This document shows, one piece after another, positions 7,887-16,083 of a stretch of DNA of 64,000 nucleotides. The DNA comes from Leclercia sp. LSNIH1 (GTDB taxonomy: Bacteria > Pseudomonadota > Gammaproteobacteria > Enterobacterales > Enterobacteriaceae). The stretch is taken from assembly GCF_002902985.1 (NCBI RefSeq), contig NZ_CP026167.1, positions 2,170,001 through 2,234,000 of the forward strand. The letters run 5' to 3'. Position numbers and translations under genes: made by a program. The number at the start of each line of letters is the position of its first letter. Position 1 is the first letter of the stretch. Below the pieces are notes generated by a model. That model was given only the letters and a program-made list of their open reading frames with translations, searched no databases and was not told where the DNA came from.

Positions 7887-10034
7887 ATGAAGAAAGTCGT
7901 CACGGTTTGCCCCTATTGCGCATCGGGTTGCAAAATCAACCTGGTGGTCAATAACGGCAAAGTCGTCAAGGCTGAAGCAGCACAGGGTAAAACCAACCAG
8001 GGCGATCTCTGCCTGAAGGGGTATTACGGCTGGGATTTTATCAACGACACCAAAATTCTCACCCCGCGCCTGAAGACGCCAATGATCCGTCGCCAGCGCG
8101 GCGGCAAGCTGGAAGCCGTCTCCTGGGACGAAGCGCTGGACTACGTTGCCAGCAAGCTCAGCGCCATTAAGGCTGAGCACGGCCCGGACGCGATCATGAC
8201 TACCGGTTCATCCCGCGGTACCGGGAATGAAACCAACTACATTATGCAAAAATTTGCCCGCGCGGCAGTCGGCACCAACAACGTCGACTGCTGCGCGCGC
8301 GTCTGACACGGCCCATCGGTTGCAGGTCTGCACCAGTCGGTCGGTAACGGCGCAATGAGCAACTCCATTGTCGGCATTGAAAAAGCGGACATGGTCTTTA
8401 TTTTTGGCTACAACCCGGCGGATTCGCACCCTATCGTGGCGAACCGCGTGATCAAGGCCAAACGCAACGGGGCGAAGATTATCGTCTGCGATCCGCGCAA
8501 AATCGAAACCGCGCGCATCGCCGATATGCACCTGGCCCTGAAAAACGGCTCCAACATCGCGCTGCTGAATGCGATGGGGCATGTGATTATTGAAGAAGAA
8601 CTCTACGACCGCGCCTTTGTGGCGGCGCGTACCGAGGGCTTCGAAGAGTATCGCAAGATCGTCGAAGGCTATACGCCGGAATCGGTCGAGGCGATCACCG
8701 GGGTCAGCGCGGCGGAGATCCGCCAGGCGGCGCGGATGTACGCGGCGGCTGAAAACGCGGCGATCCTCTGGGGCATGGGCGTGACCCAGTTCTACCAGGG
8801 CGTGGAAACCGTGCGGTCGCTCACCAGCCTGGCGCTGCTGACCGGCAATCTCGGCAAACCGTATGCAGGGGTGAACCCGGTGCGCGGGCAGAACAACGTG
8901 CAGGGCGCGTGTGATATGGGTGCGCTGCCGGATACCTATCCGGGCTATCAGTACATCAATAACCCGGAAAATCGGGCCAAGTTTGCCAAAGCCTGGGGCG
9001 TGGATTCACTGCCGGCCCATACCGGGTATCGCATCAGCGAACTGCCTCACCGGGTGGCCCATGGGGAAGTGCGCGCGGCGTACATCATGGGGGAAGATCC
9101 GCTCCAGACCGACGCCGAGCTCTCTGCGGTGCGTAAGGCGTTTGAGGGGCTGGAACTGGTCATTGTGCAGGATATCTTTATGACCAAGACCGCCGCTGCC
9201 GCGGATGTGATTCTGCCGTCCACCTCCTGGGGGGAGCACGAAGGGGTCTACACCGCCGCCGACCGCGGTTTCCAGCGCTTCTTTAAAGCGGTTGAGCCGA
9301 AGTGGGACCTGAAAACGGACTGGCAGATCATCAGCGAAATTGCCACGCGGATGGGCTACCCGATGCACTACAACAACACCCAGGAGATCTGGGATGAGCT
9401 GCGTCATCTGTGTCCGGATTTCTATGGCGCCACCTACGAGAAGATGGGCGAGCTGGGCTATATCCAGTGGCCGTGCCGGGACGAGTCCGAGGCCGATCAG
9501 GGGACCGATTACCTGTTCGAGAAGGAATTCTCCACCCCGAACGGGCTGGGGCAGCTCTATACCTGCGACTGGGTCGCGCCGATCGACAAGCTGACGGAGG
9601 AGTATCCGCTGGTGCTCTCAACCGTGCGTGAAGTGGGGCACTACTCGTGCCGCTCGATGACCGGGAACTGTGCGGCGCTGGCGGCGCTGGCCGATGAACC
9701 GGGCTATGCGCAGATCAATACGGCGGACGCCGCGCGTCTGGGTATTGAGGATGAAGCGCTGGTGTGGGTGACGTCGCGTAAAGGCAAAGTCATCACCCGC
9801 GCGCAGGTGAGCGATCGTCCGAACAAAGGGGCGGTCTATATGACCTACCAGTGGTGGATTGGGGCTTGTAATGAGCTGGTGACGGAGAACCTGAGCCCGA
9901 TTACCAAAACGCCGGAGTATAAGTATTGCGCCGTGCGTGTGGAGCCGATTGCTGACCAGCAGGCTGCGGAACAGTATGTGATTGATGAGTATCATAAGCT
10001 GAAGAAGCACTTGCGGGAACTGGCGGTAGGGTGA
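7887..10034 (+). CDS. fdhF: Formate dehydrogenase H, selenocysteine-containing (UGA read through)
   Basis: Catalyses formate to CO2 with electrons passed to HydN-type carriers and hydrogenase 3 in formate hydrogenlyase. The frame runs 715 codons, the length of E. coli FdhF, interrupted only by TGA at codon 140 (8304-8306) in DCCARV-U-HGPSV, exactly the selenocysteine site. A SECIS-like hairpin follows directly. [4Fe-4S] cysteines near the N-terminus (CPYCASGC...CLKGY), His141 and Arg333 (VRGQNN) are present. The same frame continues without damage to TGA 10032-10034, so this is a selenoprotein and not a pseudogene. Start ATG 7887 follows CGGAG. It has its own sigma-54 promoter and is a paralogue of the cysteine copy at 2329-4479. 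Confidence 0.95.
8304..8343 (+). promoter_or_regulatory. SECIS element for selenocysteine insertion in fdhF
   Basis: Immediately after the UGA the mRNA folds as GGTTGCA (8318-8324), loop GGTC (8325-8328), TGCACC (8329-8334), a short stem with a bulged U and a GGUC loop. This matches, from memory, the E. coli fdhF SECIS that binds SelB. It is inside the coding region, as is usual in bacteria. Confidence 0.88.
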
Positions 10035-10043
10035 GGGGGCTGT

Positions 10044-10400
10044 TGTAGGCCCGTGCAAGCGTAGCGCCGCCGGGCGTGGGCAGGGGTGCCTGGGTGGTGG
10101 AACATGTGGCGGTGGAGGGGGTTCCGTTCACCATACGTTCCTTGCTTCTCTGTAAACCACGTCACCCGTGAACGTGCCAGGGGGGCTCGCCGCCTCCCCC
10201 CTGGCAACCCCGGCTCCCGGCAACGAAAATCGCCGCTTCGCGGTGCCCTCAGCTTATTCCCTCCGGCTATCGGGTCGGGGGCGATCCTACATCCCTGTAG
10301 GTCGCCCCCTCTCGGCGCGTCCCTGCGCCTCGCCCCGGCCTGCGGTCAACGCTTCGGCGATTTTCAGCCGGACACGGGCGTCGCTGTGAGTCATTTATTC
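10044..10400 (+). repeat. ~355-bp structured repeat, copy R1
   Basis: Begins with a REP-like segment (TGTAGGCCCGTGCAAGCG...), then contains a 10-bp-arm hairpin (GCCAGGGGGG / CCCCCCTGGC) and a long hairpin of the form GGGGGCGA-T-CCTACA / TGTAGG-TCGCCCCC with a TCCC loop. It ends at GTGAGTCATTTATTC. Short open frames inside it read through in several frames and are not credible genes. No transposase is present. Copies occur at 10451, 11598, 12005 and, inverted, 13271. Confidence 0.85.
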
Positions 10401-10450
10401 TTTTTACGATTCTTCAGTGCTGTGATTTTGCTGGTGCAGGTTTTGTGTTT

Positions 10451-10806
10451 TGTAGGCCCGTGCAAGCGTAGCGCCGCCGGGCGTGGGCAGGGGTGCCTGG
10501 GTGGTGGAACATGTGGCGGTGGAGGGGGTTCCGTTCACCATACGTTCCTTGCTTCTCTGTAAACCGCGTCACCCGTGAACGTGCCAGGGGGGCTCGCCGC
10601 CTCCCCCCTGGCAACCCCGGCTCCCGGCAACGAAAATCGCCGCTTCGCGGTGCCCTCAGCTTATTCCCTCCAGCTATCGGGTCGGGGGCGATCCTACATC
10701 CCTGTAGGTCGCCCCCTCTCGGCGCATCCCTGCGCCTCGCCCCGGCCTGCGGGAAACGCTTCGGCGATTTTCAGCCGGACACGGGCATCGCTGTGAGTCA
10801 TTTATT
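10451..10806 (+). repeat. ~355-bp structured repeat, copy R2
   Basis: Near-identical to R1 in both hairpins and the REP-like left end. It is separated from R1 by a 50-bp spacer that recurs unchanged between R3 and R4, and runs directly into the C4-type leader of the first 153-aa gene. Confidence 0.85.
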
Positions 10807-10955
10807 ATCAATGGGTTTCATTGTTGCTTTGATTTTTTGCGAGGCGGCTTCTGAGAATGGTTTTTGCTGGTTGTCGCTTTAATACCCTCTCGGTATCTTT
10901 CTGTTGCGCCTGCAAAATCAGGCGTCGGGATTGACCTCCTGGTATGAGTTACAGG

Positions 10956-11062
10956 CGACATAGATTAATATGTCGTGCGCACGGCTACACCTCAATGGCG
11001 GGCCGGGCGGGGGCGTCGCAAGACGCGCCGGTTTCCTGTAACGCCGGTAAGGTCAACCTCGT
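10956..11062 (+). ncRNA. C4-type antisense RNA, specificity A
   Basis: The leader contains hairpin CGACATA / TATGTCG (10956-10975), a GNRA hairpin GCGTC-GCAA-GACGC (11013-11026), then CCTGTAAC (11035-11042) flanked by CCGG on both sides, then GGTCAACC (11051-11058). CCTGTAAC is fully complementary to GTTACAGG at 10948-10955 and again at 11114-11121, where it overlaps the Shine-Dalgarno GGAGG of the next gene. GGTCAA is complementary to TTGACC at 10931-10936 and 11084-11089. Two antisense boxes matching two target boxes placed before and after them is the plan of the P1/P7 C4 RNA (and of P4 CI RNA), which shuts off the downstream gene. RNA ends are approximate. Confidence 0.7.
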
Positions 11063-11081
11063 CTGGTTCCGCCACCCGTGA

Positions 11082-11124
11082 GATTGACCTCTCCGATGGC
11101 GGATTTAAATACCGTTACAGGAGG
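11082..11124 (+). promoter_or_regulatory. C4 target site and ribosome binding site of the first 153-aa gene
   Basis: GATTGACC (11082-11089) and GTTACAGG (11114-11121) repeat the upstream boxes at 10929-10936 and 10948-10955. The second box runs into GGAGG (11120-11124), eight bases before ATG 11133, so pairing with the antisense RNA would cover the ribosome site. Confidence 0.65.
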
Positions 11125-11132
11125 CTGCCACT

Positions 11133-11594
11133 ATGGCTACTACCCCAACCCAGGCTCACCCATTATTTACCGTACCGTTCTCGCACAACACGGATTTCAC
11201 CGTACTGGCGAACCACTGCGAGCGTTTTGCTTACACCCTGCTGGAAACCGACGAACCCGCTGAAAAGCTGGCGCTGTGCGCCCGTCTTTGTGCCTGTCTC
11301 GCGCTGTTACAACCTACGCTCAACGAGCCCATTCCGGCGCACCTGGTGGAACATTTCACCCTTAACGATCTGCCTTCCCGTCTGCCCGCATTCGAGCCGG
11401 AAAGCGATCAGCTGGGCATCTATTGCCAGACCGTCACGCAGCTTTTAATCAGCAATATCCTGCCGCCGGAGATGGCGCGCGTGATGGAAGGACTGCTGTA
11501 TGACCTGGTGAGCTTTTACGCCGACACGCTCAACGCCCCACGCTGGCTGCAAACGCCGGATGGGCGCGTGGCGTTTGATGCGTTGATCGATTGA
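11133..11594 (+). CDS. 153-aa protein under C4-type antisense control (copy A), function unknown
   Basis: A soluble, acidic, helix-rich protein with several cysteines (CERF, LCARLCACLALLQP) and no signal peptide or membrane segment. I do not recognise its family. It occupies the place held by icd in the P1 c4-icd-ant operon, or by Icd-like/Ash genes in enterobacterial relatives, but its sequence does not show an obvious Icd or Ash match. The ATG is preceded by GGAGG that is part of the antisense target. A second copy at 12684-13145 differs at only five residues (7, 9, 10, 34, 109). Tight antisense control suggests that excess product is harmful; that is inference. Confidence 0.75.
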   Translation: MATTPTQAHPLFTVPFSHNTDFTVLANHCERFAYTLLETDEPAEKLALCARLCACLALLQPTLNEPIPAHLVEHFTLNDLPSRLPAFEPESDQLGIYCQTVTQLLISNILPPEMARVMEGLLYDLVSFYADTLNAPRWLQTPDGRVAFDALID

Positions 11595-11597
11595 GTT

Positions 11598-11954
11598 TGT
11601 AGGCCCGTGCAAGCGTAGCGCCGCCGGGCGGGGCAGGGGGGGCCTGGGTGGTGGAACTTGTGGCGGTGGAGGGGGTTCCGTTCACCATACGTTCCTTGCT
11701 TCTCTGTAAACCACGTCACCCGTGAACGTGCCAGGGGGGCTCGCCGCCTCCCCCCTGGCAACCCCGGCTCCCGGCAACGAAAATCGCCGCTTCGCGGTGC
11801 CCTCAGCTTATTCCCTCCGGCTATCGGGTCGGGGGCGATCCTACATCCCTGTAGGTCGCCCCCTCTCGGCGCATCCCTGCGCCTCGCCCCGGCCTGCGGG
11901 AAACGCTTCGGCGATTTTCAGCCGGACACGGGCGTCGCTGTGAGTCATTTATTC
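11598..11954 (+). repeat. ~355-bp structured repeat, copy R3
   Basis: Matches R1 over its whole length, including both GC-rich hairpins. It starts in the REP-like sequence right after the stop codon of the first 153-aa gene. Confidence 0.85.
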
Positions 11955-12004
11955 TTTTTACGATTCTTCAGTGCTGTGATTTTGCTGGTGCAGGTTTTGT
12001 GTTT

Positions 12005-12359
12005 TGTAGGCCCGTGCAAGCGTAGCGCCGCCGGGCGGGGCAGGGGTGCCTGGGTGGTGGAACATGTGGCGGTGGAGGGGGTTCCGTTCACCATACGTTC
12101 CTTGCTTCTCTGTAAACCGCGTCACCGGTGAACGTGCCAGGGGGGCTCGCCGCCTCCCCCCTGGCAACCCCGGCTCCCGGCAACGAAAATCGCCGCGTTG
12201 CGGTGCCCTCAGCTTATTCCCTTCGGCTTTCGGGTCGGGGGCGATCCTACATCCCTGTAGGTCGCCCCCTCTCGGCGCGTCCCTGCGCCTCGCCCCGGCC
12301 TGCGGTCAACGCTTCAGCGATTTTCAGCCGGACAGGGCGTCGCTGTAAGTCTTTTATTC
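12005..12359 (+). repeat. ~355-bp structured repeat, copy R4
   Basis: Matches R2 in position and sequence, with a few substitutions outside the hairpins (for example CGCGTTGCGG in place of CGCTTCGCGG). It is followed by the second C4-type leader. Confidence 0.85.
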
Positions 12360-12508
12360 TTATTGAGTTTCATTGTTGCTTTGATTTTTTGCGAGGCGGC
12401 TTCCGGGATGGGTTTTTGATGGTTGTCTCCTTAATACCCTCGCGATATCTTCCTGTTGCGCCTGCAAAATCAGGCGTCGGGATTGGAACCCTGACTGACT
12501 TTATCGAT

Positions 12509-12616
12509 GACATAAGAGGCCTTATGTCGTACGCTCTGCTGCACTTCAATGGTGGGCTGGCGGGGGCATCGTAAGATGCGCCGGTATCCGATAAAGCCGG
12601 TAGTTCCAACCTCGCT
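12509..12616 (+). ncRNA. C4-type antisense RNA, specificity B
   Basis: Same architecture as the first leader with changed boxes. Hairpin GACATAAG / CTTATGTC (12509-12528) and GNRA hairpin GCATC-GTAA-GATGC (12566-12579) are kept; the latter shows a G-C to A-T pair change relative to copy A. CCGATAAAG (12588-12596), again between CCGG flanks, is complementary to CTTTATCG at 12499-12506 and to CTTTATCGG at 12664-12672 at the ribosome site. GTTCCAA (12603-12609) is complementary to TTGGAAC in the boxes at 12481-12490 and 12633-12642. Complementarity is thus preserved while the sequence differs from copy A. Confidence 0.7.
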
Positions 12617-12632
12617 CAGTCCACCGCCATGA

Positions 12633-12675
12633 GATTGGAACCTCTGACGGTGGGTTTAAAACACTTTATCGGAGG
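12633..12675 (+). promoter_or_regulatory. C4 target site and ribosome binding site of the second 153-aa gene
   Basis: GATTGGAACC (12633-12642) and CTTTATCGG (12664-12672), the latter merging with GGAGG (12671-12675) eight bases before ATG 12684. They repeat the upstream boxes at 12481-12490 and 12499-12506. Confidence 0.65.
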
Positions 12676-12683
12676 CTGCCACT

Positions 12684-13145
12684 ATGGCTACTACCCCAAC
12701 CCCTGCTCAGGCATTGTTTACCGTACCGTTCTCACATAACACGGATTTCACCGTACTGGCGAACCACTGCGAGCGTTTTGCCTGTACCCTGCTGGAAACC
12801 GACGAACCCGCCGAAAAACTGGCGCTGTGCGCCCGTCTTTGTGCCTGTCTCGCGCTGTTACAGCCCACGCTCAACGAGCCCATCCCGGCGCACCTGGTGG
12901 AACATTTCACCCTTAACGATCTGCCTTCCCGTCTGCCCGCATTCGAGCCGGAAAGCGATCAGCTGGGCATCTATTGCCAGACCGTCACGCAGCTTTTAAT
13001 CAGCAATGTCCTGCCGCCGGAGATGGCGCGCGTGATGGAAGGACTGCTGTATGACCTGGTAAGTTTTTACGCCGACACGCTCAACGCCCCACGCTGGCTG
13101 CAAACGCCGGATGGGCGGGTGGCGTTTGATGCGTTGATCGACTGA
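12684..13145 (+). CDS. 153-aa protein under C4-type antisense control (copy B), function unknown
   Basis: Differs from the product at 11133-11594 at five positions (P7, Q9, A10, C34, V109), so both copies are probably functional and young duplicates. There is no recognised domain. Codon use and GC resemble the host genes more than the AT-rich hcp patch. Its leader carries antisense and target boxes of a different specificity, so the two copies should not cross-silence. It is followed by a BIME and an inverted fifth copy of the structured repeat before fepA. Confidence 0.75.
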   Translation: MATTPTPAQALFTVPFSHNTDFTVLANHCERFACTLLETDEPAEKLALCARLCACLALLQPTLNEPIPAHLVEHFTLNDLPSRLPAFEPESDQLGIYCQTVTQLLISNVLPPEMARVMEGLLYDLVSFYADTLNAPRWLQTPDGRVAFDALID

Positions 13146-13149
13146 GTTT

Positions 13150-13220
13150 GTAGGCCGGGCAAACGCAGTGCCGCCCGGCGCAACAATGCCGGGTGGCGGC
13201 TTCGCCTTACCCGGCCTACA
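13150..13220. repeat. BIME (paired REP palindromes)
   Basis: Two facing REP units, GTAGGCCGGGCAAACGC... and ...CGCCTTACCCGGCCTAC, separated by a short spacer after the second 153-aa gene. Confidence 0.8.
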
Positions 13221-13270
13221 AAACCAAAAAAATAAAAACCAGCGATGAAGAAATTAAAAAAAACAACGGG

Positions 13271-13578
13271 CTTACAGCGGCTCCCTGGTCCGGCTGAAAA
13301 TCGCCGAAGCGTTGACCGCAGGCCGGGGCGAGGCGCAGGGATGCGCCGAGAGGGGGCGACCTACAGGGATGTAGGATCGCCCCCGACCCGAAAGCCGGAG
13401 GGAATAAGCTGAGGGCACCGCGAAGCGGCGATTTTCTTGCCGGGAGCCGGGATTGTTAAGGGGGCGGCGATAGCCCCCTTGACACGTTCACGGGTGACGC
13501 TGTTAACAGAGAAGCAAGAAACGCAAAGTGAACGGAACCCCCACCGCCGCCGCATATTCCCCCCACGCGATCCCACCC
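13271..13578 (-). repeat. ~310-bp structured repeat, copy R5, inverted and diverged
   Basis: Reverse-strand copy of the R1-R4 element. The long GGGGGCGA...TCGCCCCC hairpin is unchanged. The other hairpin has changed on both arms (AAGGGGGC / GCCCCCTT in place of CAGGGGGG / CCCCCCTG), so pairing is largely kept. It lacks the REP-like end. It closes the island just after the fepA stop codon. Confidence 0.75.
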
Positions 13579-13588
13579 CACCTAACCA

Positions 13589-15829
13589 TCAGAACCGCGT
13601 ATTCACACTCATAAACCAGGTCCGCCCCGGCTCATTATAGGTATACGCCCCCGCACCATACATATACGCCCCTGTCGTCGCATTCCCCGTCGTCTGGGCA
13701 TTCCCCGCACGCCACTGGCGTTTATCAAAGACGTTATCCACGCCCCCGGTGAGGCTCACATATTTGGTCACATCCCAGGTCGCGCTCAGGCCGACGATGC
13801 TGTACGGGCTCACTTCGTCCAGCTCAGATCCGGTCGCCGGCTGACCTTTGTAGTTGTACTTCTTCGGCTGCTGCTTGCCGTACCAGGTGAAGGTCGACTG
13901 CAACGACACATCCTGCTGCACCTGCCAGCTCAGGGTGGAGTTCAGCGTGTACTCCGGAATGATCGACAGACGGTCGCCGGTCTCCTTGTTTTTGCTTTGC
14001 AACATATAGGTAATGTTGTTGGTCCAGTTGATGGCGTCGCTGACCGGCACGTTCAGGGTGCCTTCCAGCCCTTCAACTACCGCCTTCGGCACGTTTTCCC
14101 ACTGATAAATATCGGTGCGGGTTCTCCCGGCAGAGGTCTGGCCGATCGGCGCATAGCCCGCTTCAATCTTGTCGCGGTAGTCGTTGCGGAACCAGGTCAC
14201 GCCCGCCAGCCAGCCGTCGCGTTTCCACTCCAGGCCAATCTCTTTGTTGATGCTGGTTTCCGCTTTCAGATCTTCGTTACCCAGCATGTAGCAGCCCACG
14301 CCGTCGGCACTGGCATAGCAGCCCTGGCCCTTGCTGTAGAGCAGGTAGTTCGGGTTGGTCTGGTAGAGGCTTGGCGCTTTATAGGCGCGGGCGATGCCCA
14401 TCTTCAGGGTGAAATCATCCCCCAGCCCCTGGGAGAGGTTCAGGGACGGGCTCCAGTTGTTGCCGACAATGGAGTGATGGTCGAAGCGCAGCGCCGGGGT
14501 CAGCATGGTGGTGTCGGTCAGCTCCATGTTGTTTTCAGCGAACAGGGAGAAGATTTCCGCGTCGGAGTAGGGACTGCGATTATCGCTCATTCCCGCAATG
14601 GCGCCGCCCTGCAGGGCCTGGCCGTTGGAGGACATATCCTTCATCCGCTGCTGATCCCACTCGGCGCCCAGGGTCAGGTTCTGGTTGACGATAAAGTCGA
14701 TCGGCAGGTTGATCTCACTGTGCAGCATCACGTCGGAGAGGTCGGTGTCGGTGAACTTATCGCTGTTGAACAGCCCCTCCAGACCGCCCGCCAGCCCCTC
14801 GCCGAGACGGGAGTTGCGGGTGTGCTCGTACTGCGCCCAGTTATTGGTGGTGATGCCATTATCCCAGCCGCCGGTCCAGGTCAGGGCGAAGTTCTGGCGA
14901 TAGATCCGGTTGGTCTCTTTGCCATAATTTTTCTTCACCAGCCCGTTGCTGCTGTTGTCGTTGTTGGTGTTCTGGGTATCCCCGGCATAGAGGTTGTTCT
15001 GGCGGCTATAGCCCGCTTCGAACTGCAGGGCCTGCATCGGGGCAAACTCCCAGCGCAGCACGCCGTTCACGTCTTTATTCTCCACGCCTTCACGTCCGGC
15101 GGGCAGCGTGTCGGCATAGGCGCCGGTACGTTCAGACTGATGGCCCTGGTTGATATCCCAGGCGTCGGCCTGGGTTTTATCCAGGTTGCCATACAGACGG
15201 AAGCTGAACGCGTCGCTCAGCGGGCCGCTCAGGCTAAAGTTGGTGCGTTTGGTGGAGCCTTCTTCGTTGTGCTCAGGGGCATTCAGGTAGGTGTTCCAGG
15301 AGCCATGCCACTCGTTGCTGACCTTTTTGGTGATGATGTTCACCACGCCGCCCGCCGCGCCGTTACCGTAACGCGCCGCCGCCGGGCCTCGGATCACTTC
15401 GATACGCTCGATCATCTCTGGCGGCACCCAGCCGGTGTCGCCGCGGGTGTCACGCTCGCCGCGCCAGCCCAGACGGATGGAGTTGCGGCTGGTCACCGGC
15501 TTACCGTCAATCAGGATCAGGGTGTTTTCCGGGCCCATGCCGCGGATATCAATCTGGCGGTTGTTGCCGCGCTGGCCGCTGGTGGAGTTACCGGTCAGGT
15601 TAACGCCCGGCATGGTGCGGATGATCTCCGACACATCGCGCGCCGACGGGTTTTTACGGATCTCATCCGCGGTAATGGTGGAGACGCCCGGCGCCTGCAG
15701 GTTCTGCTCGGCAGCGGTGATCACCATGGTATCTTCGTGCCCGGCGGTTTCGGCTGCCATCGCAGGCAGTGCCACACCGTAAATTCCCAGATTGACCAGT
15801 AAGGTCAGCGAGTGAAGCTTATTATTCAT
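13589..15829 (-). CDS. fepA: Ferric enterobactin outer-membrane receptor FepA
   Basis: TonB-dependent 22-strand beta-barrel that imports ferric enterobactin. With the chosen start the protein has 746 aa, the E. coli length. It begins with a signal peptide (MNNKLHSLTLLVNLGIYGVA...AMAA), then a TonB box (DTMVITAAE), the plug domain (residues about 30-170, with IDIRGMGPENTLILIDG) and the barrel ending in aromatic phenylalanine (SVNTRF). Start ATG 15829 has AGGA eight bases upstream; a longer in-frame start at 15856 would spoil the signal peptide. It is divergent from fes across an AT-rich, Fur-box-like region. In E. coli entD follows fepA; here no entD follows and the repeat island takes that place. 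Confidence 0.97.
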   Translation of the reverse strand: MNNKLHSLTLLVNLGIYGVALPAMAAETAGHEDTMVITAAEQNLQAPGVSTITADEIRKNPSARDVSEIIRTMPGVNLTGNSTSGQRGNNRQIDIRGMGPENTLILIDGKPVTSRNSIRLGWRGERDTRGDTGWVPPEMIERIEVIRGPAAARYGNGAAGGVVNIITKKVSNEWHGSWNTYLNAPEHNEEGSTKRTNFSLSGPLSDAFSFRLYGNLDKTQADAWDINQGHQSERTGAYADTLPAGREGVENKDVNGVLRWEFAPMQALQFEAGYSRQNNLYAGDTQNTNNDNSSNGLVKKNYGKETNRIYRQNFALTWTGGWDNGITTNNWAQYEHTRNSRLGEGLAGGLEGLFNSDKFTDTDLSDVMLHSEINLPIDFIVNQNLTLGAEWDQQRMKDMSSNGQALQGGAIAGMSDNRSPYSDAEIFSLFAENNMELTDTTMLTPALRFDHHSIVGNNWSPSLNLSQGLGDDFTLKMGIARAYKAPSLYQTNPNYLLYSKGQGCYASADGVGCYMLGNEDLKAETSINKEIGLEWKRDGWLAGVTWFRNDYRDKIEAGYAPIGQTSAGRTRTDIYQWENVPKAVVEGLEGTLNVPVSDAINWTNNITYMLQSKNKETGDRLSIIPEYTLNSTLSWQVQQDVSLQSTFTWYGKQQPKKYNYKGQPATGSELDEVSPYSIVGLSATWDVTKYVSLTGGVDNVFDKRQWRAGNAQTTGNATTGAYMYGAGAYTYNEPGRTWFMSVNTRF

Positions 15830-15997
15830 TGTATGTCCTGCTTTTCGATGCCGCATGCCTCATGGCTCCGTCCCGAATGGGTGAGGCGGCGGAAGGAGAT
15901 CGCCCGCAGTCTGCGAAAACCCCTCGATCCTGAGTCAGTACGCAGCGCAGAGCATGGTTATTAACTGTTCGCGCTTCCCACAGCGCGCCCATACGCT

Positions 15998-16040
15998 ATT
16001 GCAAATGCAAATAGTTATCAATAATATTATCGATATTGTT
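15998..16040. promoter_or_regulatory. fepA-fes divergent control region with Fur-box-like sequence
   Basis: The stretch ATTGCAAATGCAAATAGTTATC followed by AATAATATTATCGATATTG is AT-rich and carries overlapping GATAAT/ATTATC-type hexamers of the Fur consensus. The homologous E. coli interval is a bidirectional Fur-repressed promoter. Exact operator ends are not resolved. Confidence 0.6.
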
Positions 16041-16083
16041 TATCTTTAATCAACAATTCAGAACAAATCATGGGGTTAAATCG

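Larger units (their letters stand above)
10044..11597 (+). repeat. Tandem duplication, unit 1 (repeat-repeat-C4 leader-153-aa gene)
   Basis: The unit contains two ~355-bp structured repeats separated by a 50-bp spacer, a ~325-bp leader and a 153-aa gene. The same order, spacer and gene recur at 11598-13148 with near-identical sequence. Both units begin with TGTAGGCC-type REP sequence and end at ...TGAGTT, so recombination between the shared ends can explain the duplication. The unit sits between fdhF and fepA, the place of entD in E. coli. Confidence 0.85.
11598..13148 (+). repeat. Tandem duplication, unit 2
   Basis: Second ~1.55-kb unit with the same order as 10044-11597. Flanking and coding parts are almost unchanged, but the short antisense and target boxes in the leader are different, so the units differ in regulatory specificity. 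Confidence 0.85.

Noticed and set aside
8304..8306. TGA splitting fdhF into two genes or making it a pseudogene
   Set aside because: It is exactly the selenocysteine codon of FdhF (codon 140, after DCCARV), followed by a SECIS hairpin, and the frame continues intact to the normal C-terminus.
10086..10882. Several 66-158 codon frames inside the structured repeats
   Set aside because: They overlap one another on both strands, recur only because the repeat recurs, and run through hairpins without ribosome sites; R5 breaks them.
13997..15802. 601-codon open frame antisense to fepA
   Set aside because: fepA on the minus strand is certain; the antisense frame has no ribosome site or known domain.
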